Shown: one piece after another, positions 1-12,935 of the stretch
Position numbering within the stretch: position 1 is the stretch's first letter
How the letters are laid out: every line of letters begins with the position of its first letter
From: Rhodamnia argentea
Lineage: Eukaryota > Streptophyta > Magnoliopsida > Myrtales > Myrtaceae
DNA: 64,000 nucleotides
NCBI RefSeq assembly: GCF_020921035.1
Contig: NC_063152.1
Span: forward strand, 1,990,001 to 2,054,000
Reading direction: 5' to 3'
Made by a program: the position numbers and the translations under genes
The notes under the pieces: generated by a model
Told to the model about the DNA's origin: nothing
Databases searched by the model: none
The model's input: only the letters and a program-made list of their open reading frames with translations

Positions 1-967
1 AATTGATTAGGTTTGAAGAGGTGGGCGGAGCGGGAAAAGTATAAAAAAAAAAAATGAAGTCATAAATCTATTTCATTGGTGTCAATTCGGTCCTAAACCT
101 TTCAACCGAACCGATTTAGTCTACCCAACAAATTTAGGCAGGAAATCGCTGACGAAAATGCCGGTTGTCTCTCGTGGCACGGCCGGCATTGACGTGTATA
201 ATTTTTAAAATATTTTTTTTTCTTTTCAATGAAATAAGTTTAGGATTTTTTTTTTTTTTTGTGGGTGGAGCAATGTGAGCGGTCCATGGGGGTTGGAGTT
301 GTCATGAGCGCGCCCTTTCACTTTGCTTTCAACCAAGTGGGAGTCGTCTTCGAAACTTCCGTGACGCGATGTTGAACGATAAGGCGTGAATCCATCCCCC
401 TGGTGCTACTGCTACGAACTTGCTTCGCTTGGACTAATCTTTCCCCCGGGCAGGATCGGAGAAAACTGGGGAAGAGGGAAGGACCAACGTCAGCCTTAGC
501 CTTAGCCTTTGATTGATCAGCAATTCTAGATGGGGCTGGCGTGAATCTTATGAACCGGGGAAAAGGGAGGGCGGGATAAAGCAAGGCGAAAGCCAAGTGG
601 GACGACTTCGTGACCGAAAATCCTAAAATTTATTACGGAATTGCAACCGAGTTTCGAAAATTTTCAATAAGTGCAATCAAAATCCTAAAATTCGTCAAGT
701 TGATGTCTTGTTAGCATTTTCCGTTTGTTAAATTTGGATGAAGTTAATGGAATGACTTTGATTGTAATTTCATGATAATTTTTAGGACTTAATTGTGTTT
801 TTCAAAAGTTTTAGGGCTCAATTATAATTTCGTGATAAGTTTTAGTATTTTCGGTTCAGTTACGGTTAGTTTTAATATGTAAAGATAAGCCAAAATGAAA
901 AGGTAGTTTGGTCTTTCTTTTTACAAAGAATACAAGCCCAGCGATTTTTTTACCACGTAAACTCTAA

Positions 968-985
968 CTCTCTCTCTCTCTCTCT
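968..985. repeat. CT microsatellite
   Basis: A pure (CT)n tract of about 18 bases, followed within 30 bases by a poly-T run. No function is visible. Confidence 0.9.
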
Positions 986-1028
986 TCTTGAAGAATCTAG
1001 TGTTTTTTTTTTTTAAGTGTTGTCAACA

Positions 1029-1400
1029 TTCTACCATGCATGGAATCCACCCCCCGTTTTCCTTCTTGGATGAAGTTTTTCCTATCGGAAATATTTTCAA
1101 AAAATCTTAAACTTATCGCATTTTTTGACAAAATAGTTTGGTAAATTTGTCTCTAAACATTTTATTTTTTGCAAAAATTAATTTATAGTAAATCTTTGGA
1201 TACTTTGCTTTTCAATTGAATCCATTTAGAATCTAGATTTTTTTTCTTTTTTTCTACCATGCATGAATCCACAGCGTTTTCCTTCTTACAAATTTTCCTA
1301 TGGAAATTTTTTCAAAAATTTAACCCTTGCTATGGACATTTTAATTTTGTCAATTGAACTTTAAATTTCTAGATACTTTGCCAATTGAATCCATTCGGAT
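1029..1400. repeat. Diverged local direct duplication
   Basis: Two copies lie side by side: copy A about 1029-1230 and copy B about 1252-1400. Both open with 'ttctaccatgcat', continue with a 'gttttccttctt' block and a 'ttttcaaaaa' block, and end at 'ttgaatccatt'. Copy B is shorter. No coding content is visible in either. Confidence 0.6.
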
Positions 1401-3755
1401 AATTTTTTTCGAAAATAGTCGACGTGAACGTGGATGTCGGATGTCCCACAACCGGCGGTAATGTAGACAATTTTTATAATTTTTTTTTTAAATTCAAGTT
1501 TTTCTTCTTCTTTTTACTTTTTTTTTTCTTTCGGGGTGATTGGCCGACCCTCGTTCAGTGGCCGAGATCTGCGAAGGGGGATCTTCGAAGTACCAAATTA
1601 CGAAGAAAACTCAATAAAATGGAAGGGGGGATCTTCGAATTGCCGAGAGGGGTTTATCGTTCAATCCAAAAGCAGTAAATCCTATCGCGGATCCCACGCT
1701 AATTGCAAGATTGATTTCATTTTTTTTTTTAACGTTTTCCGTAATATGAAGGAACTCCATTTATGTTACGACACTTTATGCTACCGGCAGAATAACCCAA
1801 AGTAGCAGTCAGAGATAGGGAATAGGTTGATTTTTCTTTTTTATAAATAAAGCAGAGACTAATTTTTGTAGGATAAATTAATATTTCCACGCGTAAAATG
1901 GGCTAGCAATAAAGGGCACGATGACAACACCTTATATAATTTCTTTCTCGGAGCAGAAATCTGTTTGGTTACGCAACTTCATTTTTCTACTTCTAGGGCA
2001 TTTCTTTATAGCCACTTGACCAGAAATAGCGACAACCCCCAAGATCTTAGTGAGGCAACCAATGGAAACGAGATTCATCGAGGTTTGGCTTGATTATGCC
2101 TGCTCCTCTCTTCCGGCTCTAGCCGCCCAGATCATGCATAGTTCCTCCAGTTAAGCAGCGAGAGCGAGTGCCGCCTTATCACCAGTGCCGAAATCTCTAT
2201 AACTAATCACGCTCTATATTGAGTAGTTCTTACCTCCAAATGGCCATTTTCATGCCTTGTACACACACAAAGCACAATAGATCCTCCCTCCAAAACTAGA
2301 AGCCGCACCTCTAGGTGTTTACAAATAGCGCCCCTTAGCACACTTTGTCTCTTTACCTAAACAAATGCCTTTCCTTTCCAAGGACAACCACTTCTCTCTC
2401 GTGTGTTTACGAATTGGTATTACAAGCTTCCGAAATAGATAGACTCGAGAAGCTCCAGGAAAAAAAAAAAAAAATACTCGATTTCTCTTTCTTTTTTTCC
2501 GTCCGACTCTATTTCTTTTGGTCGACTTTTCTCCAATTTATAGAGCTCCGAATTCGTATGTTGCATTTGGATCATTTAGCGGCGAAGAACGGGCAGAAGT
2601 GTCAAAATTTGTGTATAATGCTCACTTTAATGTCCATTTTTTTATCACTTAAGTGCCCTTTTTTTTTTTTTTATAAAACAATTATTTAATTGCCAACTCC
2701 GGTGAGTTTTGCCGAAAATCTTACATGGCACATTTTTTTTATTAATAACCTAATCCTATGTCACTTGCCGAAGGTCAACAGTAAAAAAAAATAAAAAATT
2801 AAAAAAATATTTAAAAAATAAGCTGATATCACTAAAAAAAAGTTATAAAAGAAAAGAAAAGGCAAGGTTGCACAGCCCTTGCCGCTGCAAATCAACCCAA
2901 AGCTTCCAAAATTTGATTCAAATGCTTAGATATCAAATCTTAGCTTCTGCATGATTTAAGTGTGAGCCTACATCAGACTTAAATGAGGCTATTAAATACT
3001 TGAATTAAGTTCTGTTACAATCAAAATATTTCAAGGACAATTCCCCATACAATGTCTTGATTCAGGTTGCTTTTGGAAAAAAAAAAAAAATACCTTTGTC
3101 TCCTTCAATTTGGTCAATTTAGTCCTAAACATTTTAACAATTTGCCAATTGAGTTCTTCCTATCAATTTTGGCTGAATCGTGGGTGGTGTTCTCTGTAAC
3201 CTGGACAATTTTATAAATTTTTAAAACTTTATTTTTTTTTTTATTTCCCCTTTTCCAGGCCCGTCACCAACCCTTGCGACCACCATTAAAAAAGAAAAGA
3301 AATGCTAAAATATTCAGCTTTTTTGGAAAGAAATTGTAAAAATGTCACGTTAGGCCGGCACGGCTAGCATCCATGTAGAATTTTCACAAAATTGGCGAAC
3401 TCAATTGGTAAATTGTTTGATTTAGATTAAATTAACAAATTAAAGAATTTAGTTCACATTTTTTTAGTAATTTCTCCACCTTTGCGGGTAGCCCCACTAG
3501 GGTCCATGGTTACTGGTTAGTGTAATATTGTTCATTCTAGTCACCCTTCACGAGCACTTGCATGACTTATATGCTGTATGTATATTGCGAAATCATGCGT
3601 TAGTGAAATCATGCTCCATCACTAACACATCCCCACTTAAGTAGCATAGATACCGATACACGACACGATACTTTGCTACTGTCATTTTTTAAAAAATAGA
3701 GAATTTCGACAAGTCGGGACACGTTGTATATTAAAAATACACATAATAAATTGTC

Positions 3756-3783
3756 ATATATATATATATATATATATATATAT
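3756..3783. repeat. AT microsatellite
   Basis: An alternating (TA)n tract of about 28 bases in AT-rich intergenic DNA. Confidence 0.9.
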
Positions 3784-4727
3784 CGGCTAGGGATTCTCGA
3801 TTAGTTTTTTTTTTTTTTTTTGCTGGTTGGGTATAATAATTTGAAAATTGCTGGGTATATGATTTAAGTATATATATTTTTATAAATTCATATTTTGATC
3901 CCTAATTTATTAAAAATGCTTAAAATTGACAATGTTCGTGTCGAAATGGCATGTCGAGATACTGGACTCGAGTGTCACCGGCATGTCTAGAGCGCTGGTC
4001 ACATGTCGATCACTTATCGAATATGACACGAAGGCTTTAGAATAGTGTCGATGCTTCCTAGATCCCCATCCTTGACCCTCTTTGAGAAGGTGGAGAATCG
4101 AACTCACCAACTCTTCCTTCTCAAGTGGGAAGGATGGTCACCGGGGCAACAACCTTCCCACCGGTCATACAAGATAAAGAGATATTGTAATTAATTATAA
4201 AAGAGCTTTTACCTTGATAGTTTGACAATATCATTATTATTTTTTACCCTACGATTTTTTAATTAATTAGCATTTTATGCAAAATACATGGTGATGGAGG
4301 TGTGAATTTACGGTAAGGAATAACTGACGATATTTTTATACTGTCACGAAAGCATTTTTCTTGATAATATAAGTCGTATTGCGTGTATTGGGTGTTCATG
4401 GCCTTGGCAAGAACAGAATCAAGCCAACGAAAACGCAGGGGGAGCTTAATGAAATCACATCAAATCAAGCAAGTAGGAAAGGTAAAAAAAAAAAAAAACA
4501 AAAACAAACAAACAGGGGATGAAATGAAGTGAAGGCCAGGCGCAAAGAGACGGTAAGAGATTTGAAAGGGACAGGTGGCTGAGCTGCACCAAGCAGGGTC
4601 GTTGGGGTGGCTCCGTCCGCCACCCTCCCTCTCTCTCCTCCCTTTTTCTTTACGTCACAGCTACATTTTTTCCAATATATTTAACCCATAGTCGTATGTA
4701 TTTCTTTAAAGCGAACTAACCCAGGTG

Positions 4728-4730
<3 letters not shown>

Positions 4731-4770
<40 letters not shown>
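4731..4770. repeat. CT microsatellite in the VSR leader or promoter
   Basis: A (CT)n tract with a single G interruption, 136 bases upstream of the VSR start codon. Pyrimidine tracts like this are frequent near plant transcription starts, so it may lie in the 5'UTR or core promoter. That placement is inferred. Confidence 0.85.
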
Positions 4771-4771
<1 letters not shown>

Positions 4772-4905
4772 CTTAGTCTGTCCATTAGTCAACCAACTCC
4801 TTCCTTCTTCCTTAAACTTCCCTCTCTCACTGTTGGATACAAACACCATTTCAGTTTGCATCAGGAAAAGAGCCTTCCAATCCAGTTCCACGCATACCCA
4901 CCGCC

Positions 4906-7900
4906 ATGGCTCTGCTCAGAGCCCTGCTTCTGTTGTTTGCATTGGCCGCGTGCTCTGTTTGTCGGGGTCACTTCATAGTGGAGAAGAGCAGCATCAAGGT
5001 TGTCTCGCCGCCGGCTCTGAGGTCGAAGCGGGATGGAGCCATCGGCAACTTCGGAGTGCCCAAGTATGGAGGCACCCTGGTTGGCTCCGTGGCCTATCCT
5101 GGCAAGGGTGTTTCCGACGGTTGTGAGGCCTTTGATGGCGATAAGCCCTTTAAGTTCGAGCCCCTTCGACCCACCATCCTCCTCCTTGACCGTGGAGGTA
5201 GCTACTCTTTCTCTCGAATTCCTTAGATGGGTCCGTGTACTTCCTTTCTGTGTTGTTGTTGCTTAGACTGGTTGTGTGGGATCATAGTACTTTGCCGGCT
5301 TGAAAAGATTGATTCCATTTGGTTTGTTTCAACGTTGATAGACATCAGAAAGACAGATCCTGTTCTTGATTTCGGTGGACAGTTCTGTTTGGCACGGCTC
5401 GTGGCTTTGATGCTAAGACAAACTTCTTGAATTCAATCCTGCTTCAGGTTGCTATTTCGCGAAGAAAGTGTGGAACGGCCAGCAGGCTGGAGCTGCCGCA
5501 GTGCTGGTCGCTGATAACATAGATGAGCCTTTGATAACCATGGATTCACCCATGGAGAGCACCGATGCTGATGGATACATCGAGAAGATTGGAATCCCAT
5601 CGGCTCTTATAGAGAGGTCGTTCGGGGAGAGCTTGAAGCAAGCGTTGAATAAAGATGAACATGTCATAATAGAACTGGACTGGAGAGAGTCGATGCCTCA
5701 CCCTGACGAGAGAGTCGAGTATGAGTTCTGGACCAATAGCAATGACGAGTGCGGGATACGATGCGAAGAGCAGATGAACTTCGTGAAGAATTTCAAGGGC
5801 CATGCCCAGATCCTCGAGAAGGGCGGTTACACTTTGTTCACGCCGCACTATATCACTTGGTACTGTCCTCGAGCTTTTACCGAGAGTGGCCAATGCAAGT
5901 CTCAGTGCATAAACCGTGGGAGATACTGCGCGCCAGACCCGGAGCAGGACTTTGGGGAGGGATATGATGGAAAGGATGTGGTGCTTGAGAACTTGAGGCA
6001 ACTCTGTGTTCATCGAGTTGCAAAGGAGAGCAACCGCTCCTGGGTTTGGTGGGATTATGTGACCGATTTCCACATCAGATGTTCCATGAAGGAAAAGAAA
6101 TACAGCAAACATTGCGGGGAGGATGTGATCAAATCACTTGGTGAGTTCTGTTCTTGGCAATTATTCAGTTTTTTTCGCTTCTGTGACTCTAATTGCGAAT
6201 GAGCTCGACTATTTGGCCAGGTTTGCCTATTGATAAGATTAAAAGATGCATGGGGGATCCTGAAGCTGATGTTGAAAATGAAGTCCTGAAAACTGAGCAG
6301 GAGGTCCAGGTACCGCTTAGTCTTTGCTCCTCTTTTCACAGTGCGTGAGAAATAAGTAGATCTTTCGAAATTATCTCTAGAGCTAATTTAAAGACCAAAA
6401 TGCTAACCAGGTTTTCTAATTCTCTCCATTCGTGTAACTGATATTCAGGTTGGCCGAGGATCTCGAGGTGATGTCACCATATTGCCGACGCTAGTCATCA
6501 ACAATGTTCAATATCGAGGTTTGTTTTGCAATTCTAGGTGTTACAGTGTGACAAAATATTGAATTTGTGTGTTCTTCCCAATTGCTTGTCTAATGATTCT
6601 GTTTGCATTGCTCTCCTGTATCAATAGCTACAGACTGAATCGATATCTATGCTTTCCCAGTGTCTAATCTTTATGTTTAAATGAAAAATAGATGTGTACT
6701 TGTTGAGGAAGTTATCTATTTGTTATTCTCTAGGAAAATTGGAGAGAACTGCTGTGCTGAAAGCCTTATGCGCCGGATTTAAGGAGGGGACGGATCCTCC
6801 AGTTTGTCTGAGTGCAGGTTAATCTTTGTACTTCATTTATGTCCTTTTCCCAACAGATGACTTGCAGTTCAATGTTTGCAATATTGTCTGACACTTCCCG
6901 ATGGCTTGATACTGCTTCACAGATCTAGAGACCAACGAGTGCCTTTATAGCAGCGGTGGTTGTTGGTGGGATGTCCAGTCGAACGTTACAGCTTGCAGAG
7001 TACAGTCCGAAGGCCTTCCTCGAACATTTTGCATTTAGTCCACACGTTTCAGTTCTGCGATTAAACCGAGTCGCTATTTTTCCAGGACACATTCAGAGGA
7101 AGAGTATGTGAGTGCCCCAATGTCCAAGGTGTTCAGTACAAAGGAGATGGCTATATATCTTGCGAAGGTACAGCTCTATGCTTCGCCAATGACTGTTGTA
7201 TCGTAGACGCATTGTTTTTCTCCCCTGAAGTGCAGAGCATTCACCACATCCATCAATTTGAGCAAGTGATTTAGAATTGGGGAAAGGGTAAAAGAGAAAC
7301 AAGTTCTGGGTGCTAGTGACTGTTGATGAATTTGGTAGATGATGAGAATATCTAGACGGTGATGGAGAAAATACTTCTGGTTGGCATGTGCCGACTTTTG
7401 GACATGGAGCTGGGGACATAGTATTCAGCTATAAATTCACTTTTGCAACTAGTTTTTTTGTGAATTCATGCTTCCGCGCCTTCCTTGCTGGTGTTAAAGA
7501 TACCGTTGCAACTGTTTAACGCAGTATACCGAGAGACCAAATAGTGAATGCATTAGCTTAGTACTCACTCTTGGTCCATGAATGGCAGCATTTGGACCTG
7601 GACGGTGTGCCATCAGCAATGGAGGCTGCTGGTCAGATTCCAATAAGGGGATAACCTTCTCAGCATGCTCAGTTCAGTATTGCTACTCGGTCTTTTGTTT
7701 GCATTACTTTCTTTACTACAATCGATGACAACGTTTCTTGTTCATATGAATAGGAGTCTCAATTGTCTGGATGCAGCTGCCCACCCGGGTTTCGTGGGGA
7801 TGGTCACAAATGCGAAGGTGCGAAATTTTACCTAAGTGACTCAAAAAATCATCTTTGCATAGTTATCTGCAACTTCGACAGTCCGTCAACATTCTGCCAT

Positions 7901-8705
7901 CATCGTTTCACAGATGTTGATGAATGCAAGGAACGTTCTGCTTGTCAATGCGACGGTTGCTCATGCAAGAACACATGGGGTGGATATGCCTGCAAGTGCA
8001 AGGGAAACCACATATACATCGCGCAGCACGATACGTGCATCGGTAAGGCAATCGTATTCTACTTGTGTAACCGTTTGCACACCAGCCCAAGATCTGCAGG
8101 AAGCAGTCTTGAAAATCTTCTCTTCATTGGAAATCAGCTTCTAAAATGGAAGCTTTGTACTGATTAGGAAACTGCAGCTGCTTCTTCATGTTTAAGCTAC
8201 GTTTTCTCTTTGGTGAGACAGAACTATGCATGACAGATGATAGTCATACATATATCCTGAAGGGCCTCACAAAAGAATGGAGATGAACTAAGAAAGTAGC
8301 TGGCATGGCCAGATTTATGTTCTTACCAAAAAGAAAAACTGCATAGACCTCTAATTCACAAAGTAATAGTAACTTTGCTAACAATTCTGCAGAGAGGAAT
8401 GGCTCTAGACTTGGATGGTTCGTCACGGTTTTGGTATTGGCAGCTGTAGCAGGTGTTGCAACTGCCGGATATATCTTCTACAAATACAGGCTCCGGGTAT
8501 GTGGAACATACATGGTCGAGCAGATTCATATCCCTTTCTCTCACCTTGGCAACGAGCTGATATTTTGCTGAAAATTTGCACTTTGCAGTCTTACATGGAC
8601 TCGGAGATCATGGCAATCATGTCTCAATACATGCCGCTCGACAACGACCACCCACCTGAAGTTCAAACAGACGTTCAGCCGCTACGAGGAAGAACGACGG
8701 TGTGA
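4906..8705 (+). CDS. VSR6: Vacuolar sorting receptor (VSR6-type, BP80 family)
   Basis: Type I membrane receptor that binds vacuolar sorting signals of soluble cargo in the Golgi/TGN and carries them to prevacuolar compartments. Twelve exons: 4906-5197, 5448-6140, 6221-6309, 6449-6518, 6734-6817, 6923-6999, 7086-7167, 7589-7671, 7754-7817, 7914-8042, 8393-8496, 8589-8705. All introns are GT..AG, phases agree, and the product is 627 aa, the usual family length. Order: signal peptide ~1-21, protease-associated domain ~50-165, the conserved central region, Cys-rich EGF-like repeats ~415-555 including a calcium-binding type (VDEC..CQC), a membrane span ~562-583, and a short cytosolic tail with the YMPL tyrosine sorting motif at 603-606. 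The [14 protein letters not shown] stretch and SYMDSEIM tail resemble Arabidopsis VSR6 more than VSR1-4 (from memory). The start is the ATG directly before the signal peptide. Confidence 0.95.
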
Positions 8706-8706
8706 G

Positions 8707-8800
8707 GTAAGTGACTTGACAAGCACTTCGATTTTGACCTCCTATTCTCGAGGAAGCCGGGCTTTACATATTAATCCTTGAACTTGTTGTACTTTGGCAG
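8707..8800 (+). other. Candidate intron in the VSR 3'UTR
   Basis: A perfect 'gtaagt' donor begins one base after the TGA stop, and a pyrimidine-rich 'ctttggcag' acceptor ends at 8800. A junction that close to the stop would normally not trigger nonsense-mediated decay. Inferred from splice-site quality only. Confidence 0.4.
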
Positions 8801-9679
8801 GGAGAGACAATACACAGAGTGCCATGTGAAAGCAGTGACGAGAGGAAGTTGCTTCCTGCCGAGGGCGGACTATATTTTCTTTTCCTTGAGCCATGGTTTA
8901 CATTCCGGGGTGGTTTCGTTCATCGCAACACAACTTAGGATTGTGCTAATTATATCACACAAGGATAAGTCTTGGCAGACCCCTCTTGCTTTCTGGACAG
9001 GAGTTGTTGAGTTGTATATATGGGCATTAGCTATAAGCCTCAGTCTGGGGGGTTCACGTAGAGATTTTACAGATGTGAAGAAATAAGGTGAAAGAACCAT
9101 AATGTACTAGAGCACTTACAATAGATGTCAGTAGCAAAGCAGTTGCAATAGATCTATCCATATTCCTTATCTTACAGCGAGATGATGGTGACCACTGTTC
9201 ATTGAGTTCTGTTTTCAATTGGCGTACCTGTTTCCGGCCTGAAATATGCAAGAGATGGATGGTTCTTTACATGCACCACAGATTTCGTCCAGCCGCTTGT
9301 AATCTTCTTTTCCAGTTCATTAATAACTAAAGATGATCTTTCAACCCCATGAACATGACCAGACAAGACAAATCAACCAAATGACGGCATACCGAGTTTA
9401 AGTACTTCATTGATTATATTTGGTGACATTTTTGCATAAGAAAAGAAGCATAATAGGCACAAGACAATGCCTACTTTACAATTGGCAACCTGCCTCACCC
9501 TGTGCAGGCTCATTTATGGGCACGACCGCCAAAAGAAAACTACACCAAAGCAGGCAAAGCAGGAAGCGAATAGATGTATAAAATGATGAGGAGTGTTGCT
9601 TAGCGAATGAAGCAAATTATTTGCCTCTTTTCACTACTTGCTTTGGTTGTGCTTCAGCAGTTTCACCAAAATGTTACTC

Positions 9680-9714
<35 letters not shown>

Positions 9715-9981
9715 TACCAACTACTATGGAGTTCTTTTCAAAACCTAAAAACAAAAATCCAATTCTAACTGCATGCTACATCAATATCCACTGGAGTACA
9801 GTCTCCCTTCATACCTAGAATACTGCTTTCTTACTTGCAGAAATTAACTACCCAAATTACAAAGGGTTAGGGAAGATAAACCCTTCGTCCACGTCTAATT
9901 TCCTCAGAGTATCAGTAGCAGTTAGTTGCTAGACAAAAAGTACAACAAAATAAAAATCTCTGTTGATGCACTAGCTAGTTA
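8801..9981. other. Convergent 3' intergenic region between VSR and the receptor kinase
   Basis: The VSR (+) and the lectin receptor kinase (-) end toward each other here, so this stretch holds both 3'UTRs. No gene is visible. Confidence 0.6.
9681..9714. repeat. GA microsatellite
   Basis: A (GA)n tract with one interruption, in the convergent intergenic region. Confidence 0.9.
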
Positions 9982-12833
9982 CTACATAACAGCAGGCAGT
10001 ACCAACTGTTGCAGCTGGTGAACAACATGTGACATCCTCGGTCTCATGGAAGGAACATGCTGCGTGCAAGAGTAAACAAGGTCCACAACCTTTTGAATAT
10101 CTCCAGCTTCCGGAATGTTAGCAGAAGAAGATGAAGATATGAGTGGATCTAATAGCTCGGGGTAGCGGTGAGCCTGCACTAGAGGCGTTGCCCATTCAAA
10201 TATACTTTGCCAACCGACGGAGTCAACTGCCTGTGCAGGCCTACGCCCACTTAAGATTTCAAGCAGGAGCACTCCAAAACTATACACATCACTCTTTGTC
10301 GTTATCTCATTGCTATACACAAATTCTGGGGCAAGGTACCCATGTGTGCCACCAGCCATCATTGTCCTCTCATGCATCACTTCCCACGGCACAAATTTTG
10401 AAAGGCCTACCCCCATTAGATGGGCTCCAAATTCTTCATCGAGTAATACATTACTGGCGCGAATATCACGATGCACCACATGTGGCTTGACCTTGTCATG
10501 CAGGAATCTAGAGGCAAAACAAAACCAAGTAAGATTCTGTTTACCAAGTGAAAAAAAGAAAAAGAAAAGGAAAAGGAGGATTCTGTTCATCATACAAGAA
10601 ATTTCTACTTCAAAGTAAGAATCTCGAAAAACATATGTTAAACTACAGTACAAAGTATCAAGAACTTCAATCCTGTTTATTTTCGTTGTTTAGATCAACG
10701 CCACACAGGAAATCATGTTCCCCTGTTTTCTAGTCCAACTATTAGCAACCGATGTATTGCTGTGCTTTCAATTTTCATAGAAATCCACACTTTAAAGACC
10801 AACCTGAAGGTAGCATTGGAAAAAGGAAAGAAAGACAATGAAGAGGGCAAGCATCCCAGAGACTGCATACGATCATCAACAAAGGGTTAGACTTACGCAA
10901 TTCCTTGAGCAAGTGTTGTGGCAATTTTCATTCTCATGGCCCAATCCAAGCTCCGGCCACCTCTTGGAATGTGGTGTAACCATCTATCTAGAGGCCCATT
11001 AGCTACAAACTCATACACTATGTAGCGGTCACCGTGATCATAACAACATCCTTTGACTGCCACCAAATTTGGATGATGAAGTCTAGCAACTCTTCCAATT
11101 TCAGAATAAAACTCCTTCTTCCTCTGAAAAGTAGTCCTCTTCAATCGCTTGACTGCAACCTTAGAACCATCTGGCAGGAGTCCAGTATAAGTTCCCCCTG
11201 TCTTGGCATCTCCAAGTAGACGATTTCCCTCGCTGAAATTCTTTGTTATTGACCGCAATTCCTCCTTGGCGAAGACTTTCCATGAGGGTGGAACCAATGC
11301 AGAAGCAGCTGGATTGGATAATTTGCGTGACCTTCTGCGCCTCTTGCCTCGCTTGTAAAGGAGAAGCCAGAGGACAACAGCCAAGGTGGTGCCAAAAATT
11401 ACTCCACTAACAACAAGAAGAATGATGAAATATTCCATGTGGCAGTGCATGTGGTAACATTTGCTTTCTGCATGTTAAGTAGTTAAAAAGGCTCTCAGAA
11501 AAATTGGCAATCACATGGGAAAGAGTGTACATTCCAAAAACGTACAATGACTTTACCCATTTCTAACACACACACAAAAGAGTGCAATTGCCGACAGTCT
11601 TCAACAGAGAGAAATGCAGATCCATTCACCAGTGTACATGAATCAACAGAACTATTGAGTTGGCAGGGCATATTAGAGCAATTGGATGTTGGCATCGAAC
11701 TTTGGAAGATGGATCCATTCCAATGCGAAGAATTGTCAGACCACTTCCAGCCAAAACCATAAGAAGAACTAACTTTCCTTCCTCCAACCCAGCAGCCACC
11801 GCTGGTGCTATTGCATAGATATTGTGTGAGATTCACTTCCTTGGATGATACCAGAGCTGCTAAGTGTCCACCTTTATCCCTACAGGAGGCCTCCGAATCA
11901 TTCCACGAAAGGGGTGATTCAAAGAAGCCAAAGCACTTACTTTTGCTTGGGCCAACTACCCAATCTTTAGGACATGTTCCTGTGAATAATGAAGATAGAA
12001 CTTCAACATGGAAGCTCGAATGCAGTCTCAGCAAATTAAATATGAAAGTAAGAAAGGCCAGTCACATAGCCAATTTCTATTCTACGGGGAACTATGTTCT
12101 ATAGAACCACCACTTTGATGTTTCTTCTAGCATTCCAATACGTACTTCCCCTCAAAAAGACATAGAGGAGGTCATGCGTTAGATGTCTCCTTGCTGACTT
12201 ATTTGAGGTCATTTTACGATTACGCCTTGCAGTTCATTTCCTAGTTATTGACTCTTGTCTTGGTTATCTTGATAAACAAGAATGTCCAAGATAAGATTCA
12301 CCCTATATCAGCATTTAACATACCATCTGCTGCTGACGATAACCTGGAAGAGGGCCAGACAGATTCGAACAGAAGAAAGAGAGCAGATACCGCAGGTCAA
12401 GCCTTTCTTGAAGCAGCATAACAGTCAAGAGTATAAGAAAATAAACATCAAGAAACCAATCCCCTCAGTCCATAAGAAGTTATGATCTTAAAGAAATCTT
12501 CTACCCAAAGAAAGAACCCCCCCTCAAATACATCTTTCTTGCCCCTTTGCAGCCCCCTCAGTACGTCAGAAAACGCGAGACGCAGCACACGTACCATTTC
12601 GCGGCTTCTCCTTCACGGAAGCGACGACCCGGCTGTCGAGCGTCTCGTTGAGCACCTGAAACAGAGCGCAGAGAGAATGAGCACCAAAAACACCACCGAC
12701 CATCGAGCAGCAAAAAGAGCAACGCGGCCCAAGCAAATCTCACCGCAGTGGAAGCTCGAAGCGGAATCACCAAAGAAGCAGCGAGGACGGAGAAGGAAAG
12801 CACGGAGATGAGGTCCCCTCTCATCACGGCCAT
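9982..12833 (-). CDS. C-type lectin receptor-like kinase (At1g52310 type)
   Basis: Membrane receptor-like kinase with an extracellular C-type lectin-like domain, usually a single-copy family in plants; its ligand is not known to me. Five exons on the minus strand: 12833-12744, 12655-12595, 11979-11557, 11467-10897, 10507-9982. All splice sites are GT..AG and the product is 556 aa, close to the Arabidopsis protein. Order: signal peptide in exon 1 (~1-29), C-type lectin-like domain ~52-191 with paired Cys and the CWVGG motif, membrane span ~204-228, basic stop-transfer, then the kinase domain. VAVK Lys298 and HRD 394-396 with Asn401 are present, but the glycine-rich loop is poor and the DFG position reads GVG (414-416). 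It is therefore an atypical kinase, possibly a pseudokinase; from memory the Arabidopsis relative has the same GVG. It is tail-to-tail with the VSR gene. Confidence 0.93.
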
Positions 12834-12863
12834 CTCGGGAGTGGGAGACCCAGAAGCGGAAGC

Positions 12864-12935
12864 TCACAGGGACGACCCAGAGACGCGACGGGAGCACAGA
12901 AGGCGGATCGCGGAGGCATGGGCGGGGAGCTCCAT
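12864..12935 (-). promoter_or_regulatory. Upstream ORF in the receptor-kinase leader
   Basis: On the minus strand an ATG at 12935 opens a 23-codon ORF that stops at 12864, 30 bases before the main ATG. It does not overlap the main start, so it could lower translation of the receptor if the transcript starts upstream. That start is not visible to me, so the role is inferred. Confidence 0.35.

Larger units (their letters stand above)
1..4905. other. Gene-free AT-rich flank upstream of the VSR gene
   Basis: I see no supportable gene here; the short ORFs are low-complexity or out of context. The stretch is AT-rich with many poly-A/poly-T runs. Phrases resembling 'gtcctaaac..tttaacaatttgccaattga' recur near 90, 1320-1400 and 3110-3170, and look like remnants of one dispersed repeat family. 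Segments around 150-190 and 3340-3370 share a 'cggcacggc' motif. The last ~300 bases should hold the VSR promoter and 5'UTR: a TATA-like stretch lies near 4675-4682 and a pyrimidine tract at 4731-4770. Confidence 0.6.

Noticed and set aside
4020..4110. tRNA-like 'gttcgattctcc' on the minus strand
   Set aside because: No matching acceptor stem, D-arm or anticodon arm around it.
4706..4891. ORF with Arg-Glu repeats
   Set aside because: Translation of the CT/GA microsatellite.
5546..6112. 188-codon minus-strand ORF
   Set aside because: It is the antisense shadow of VSR exon 2; the sense frame is strongly conserved.
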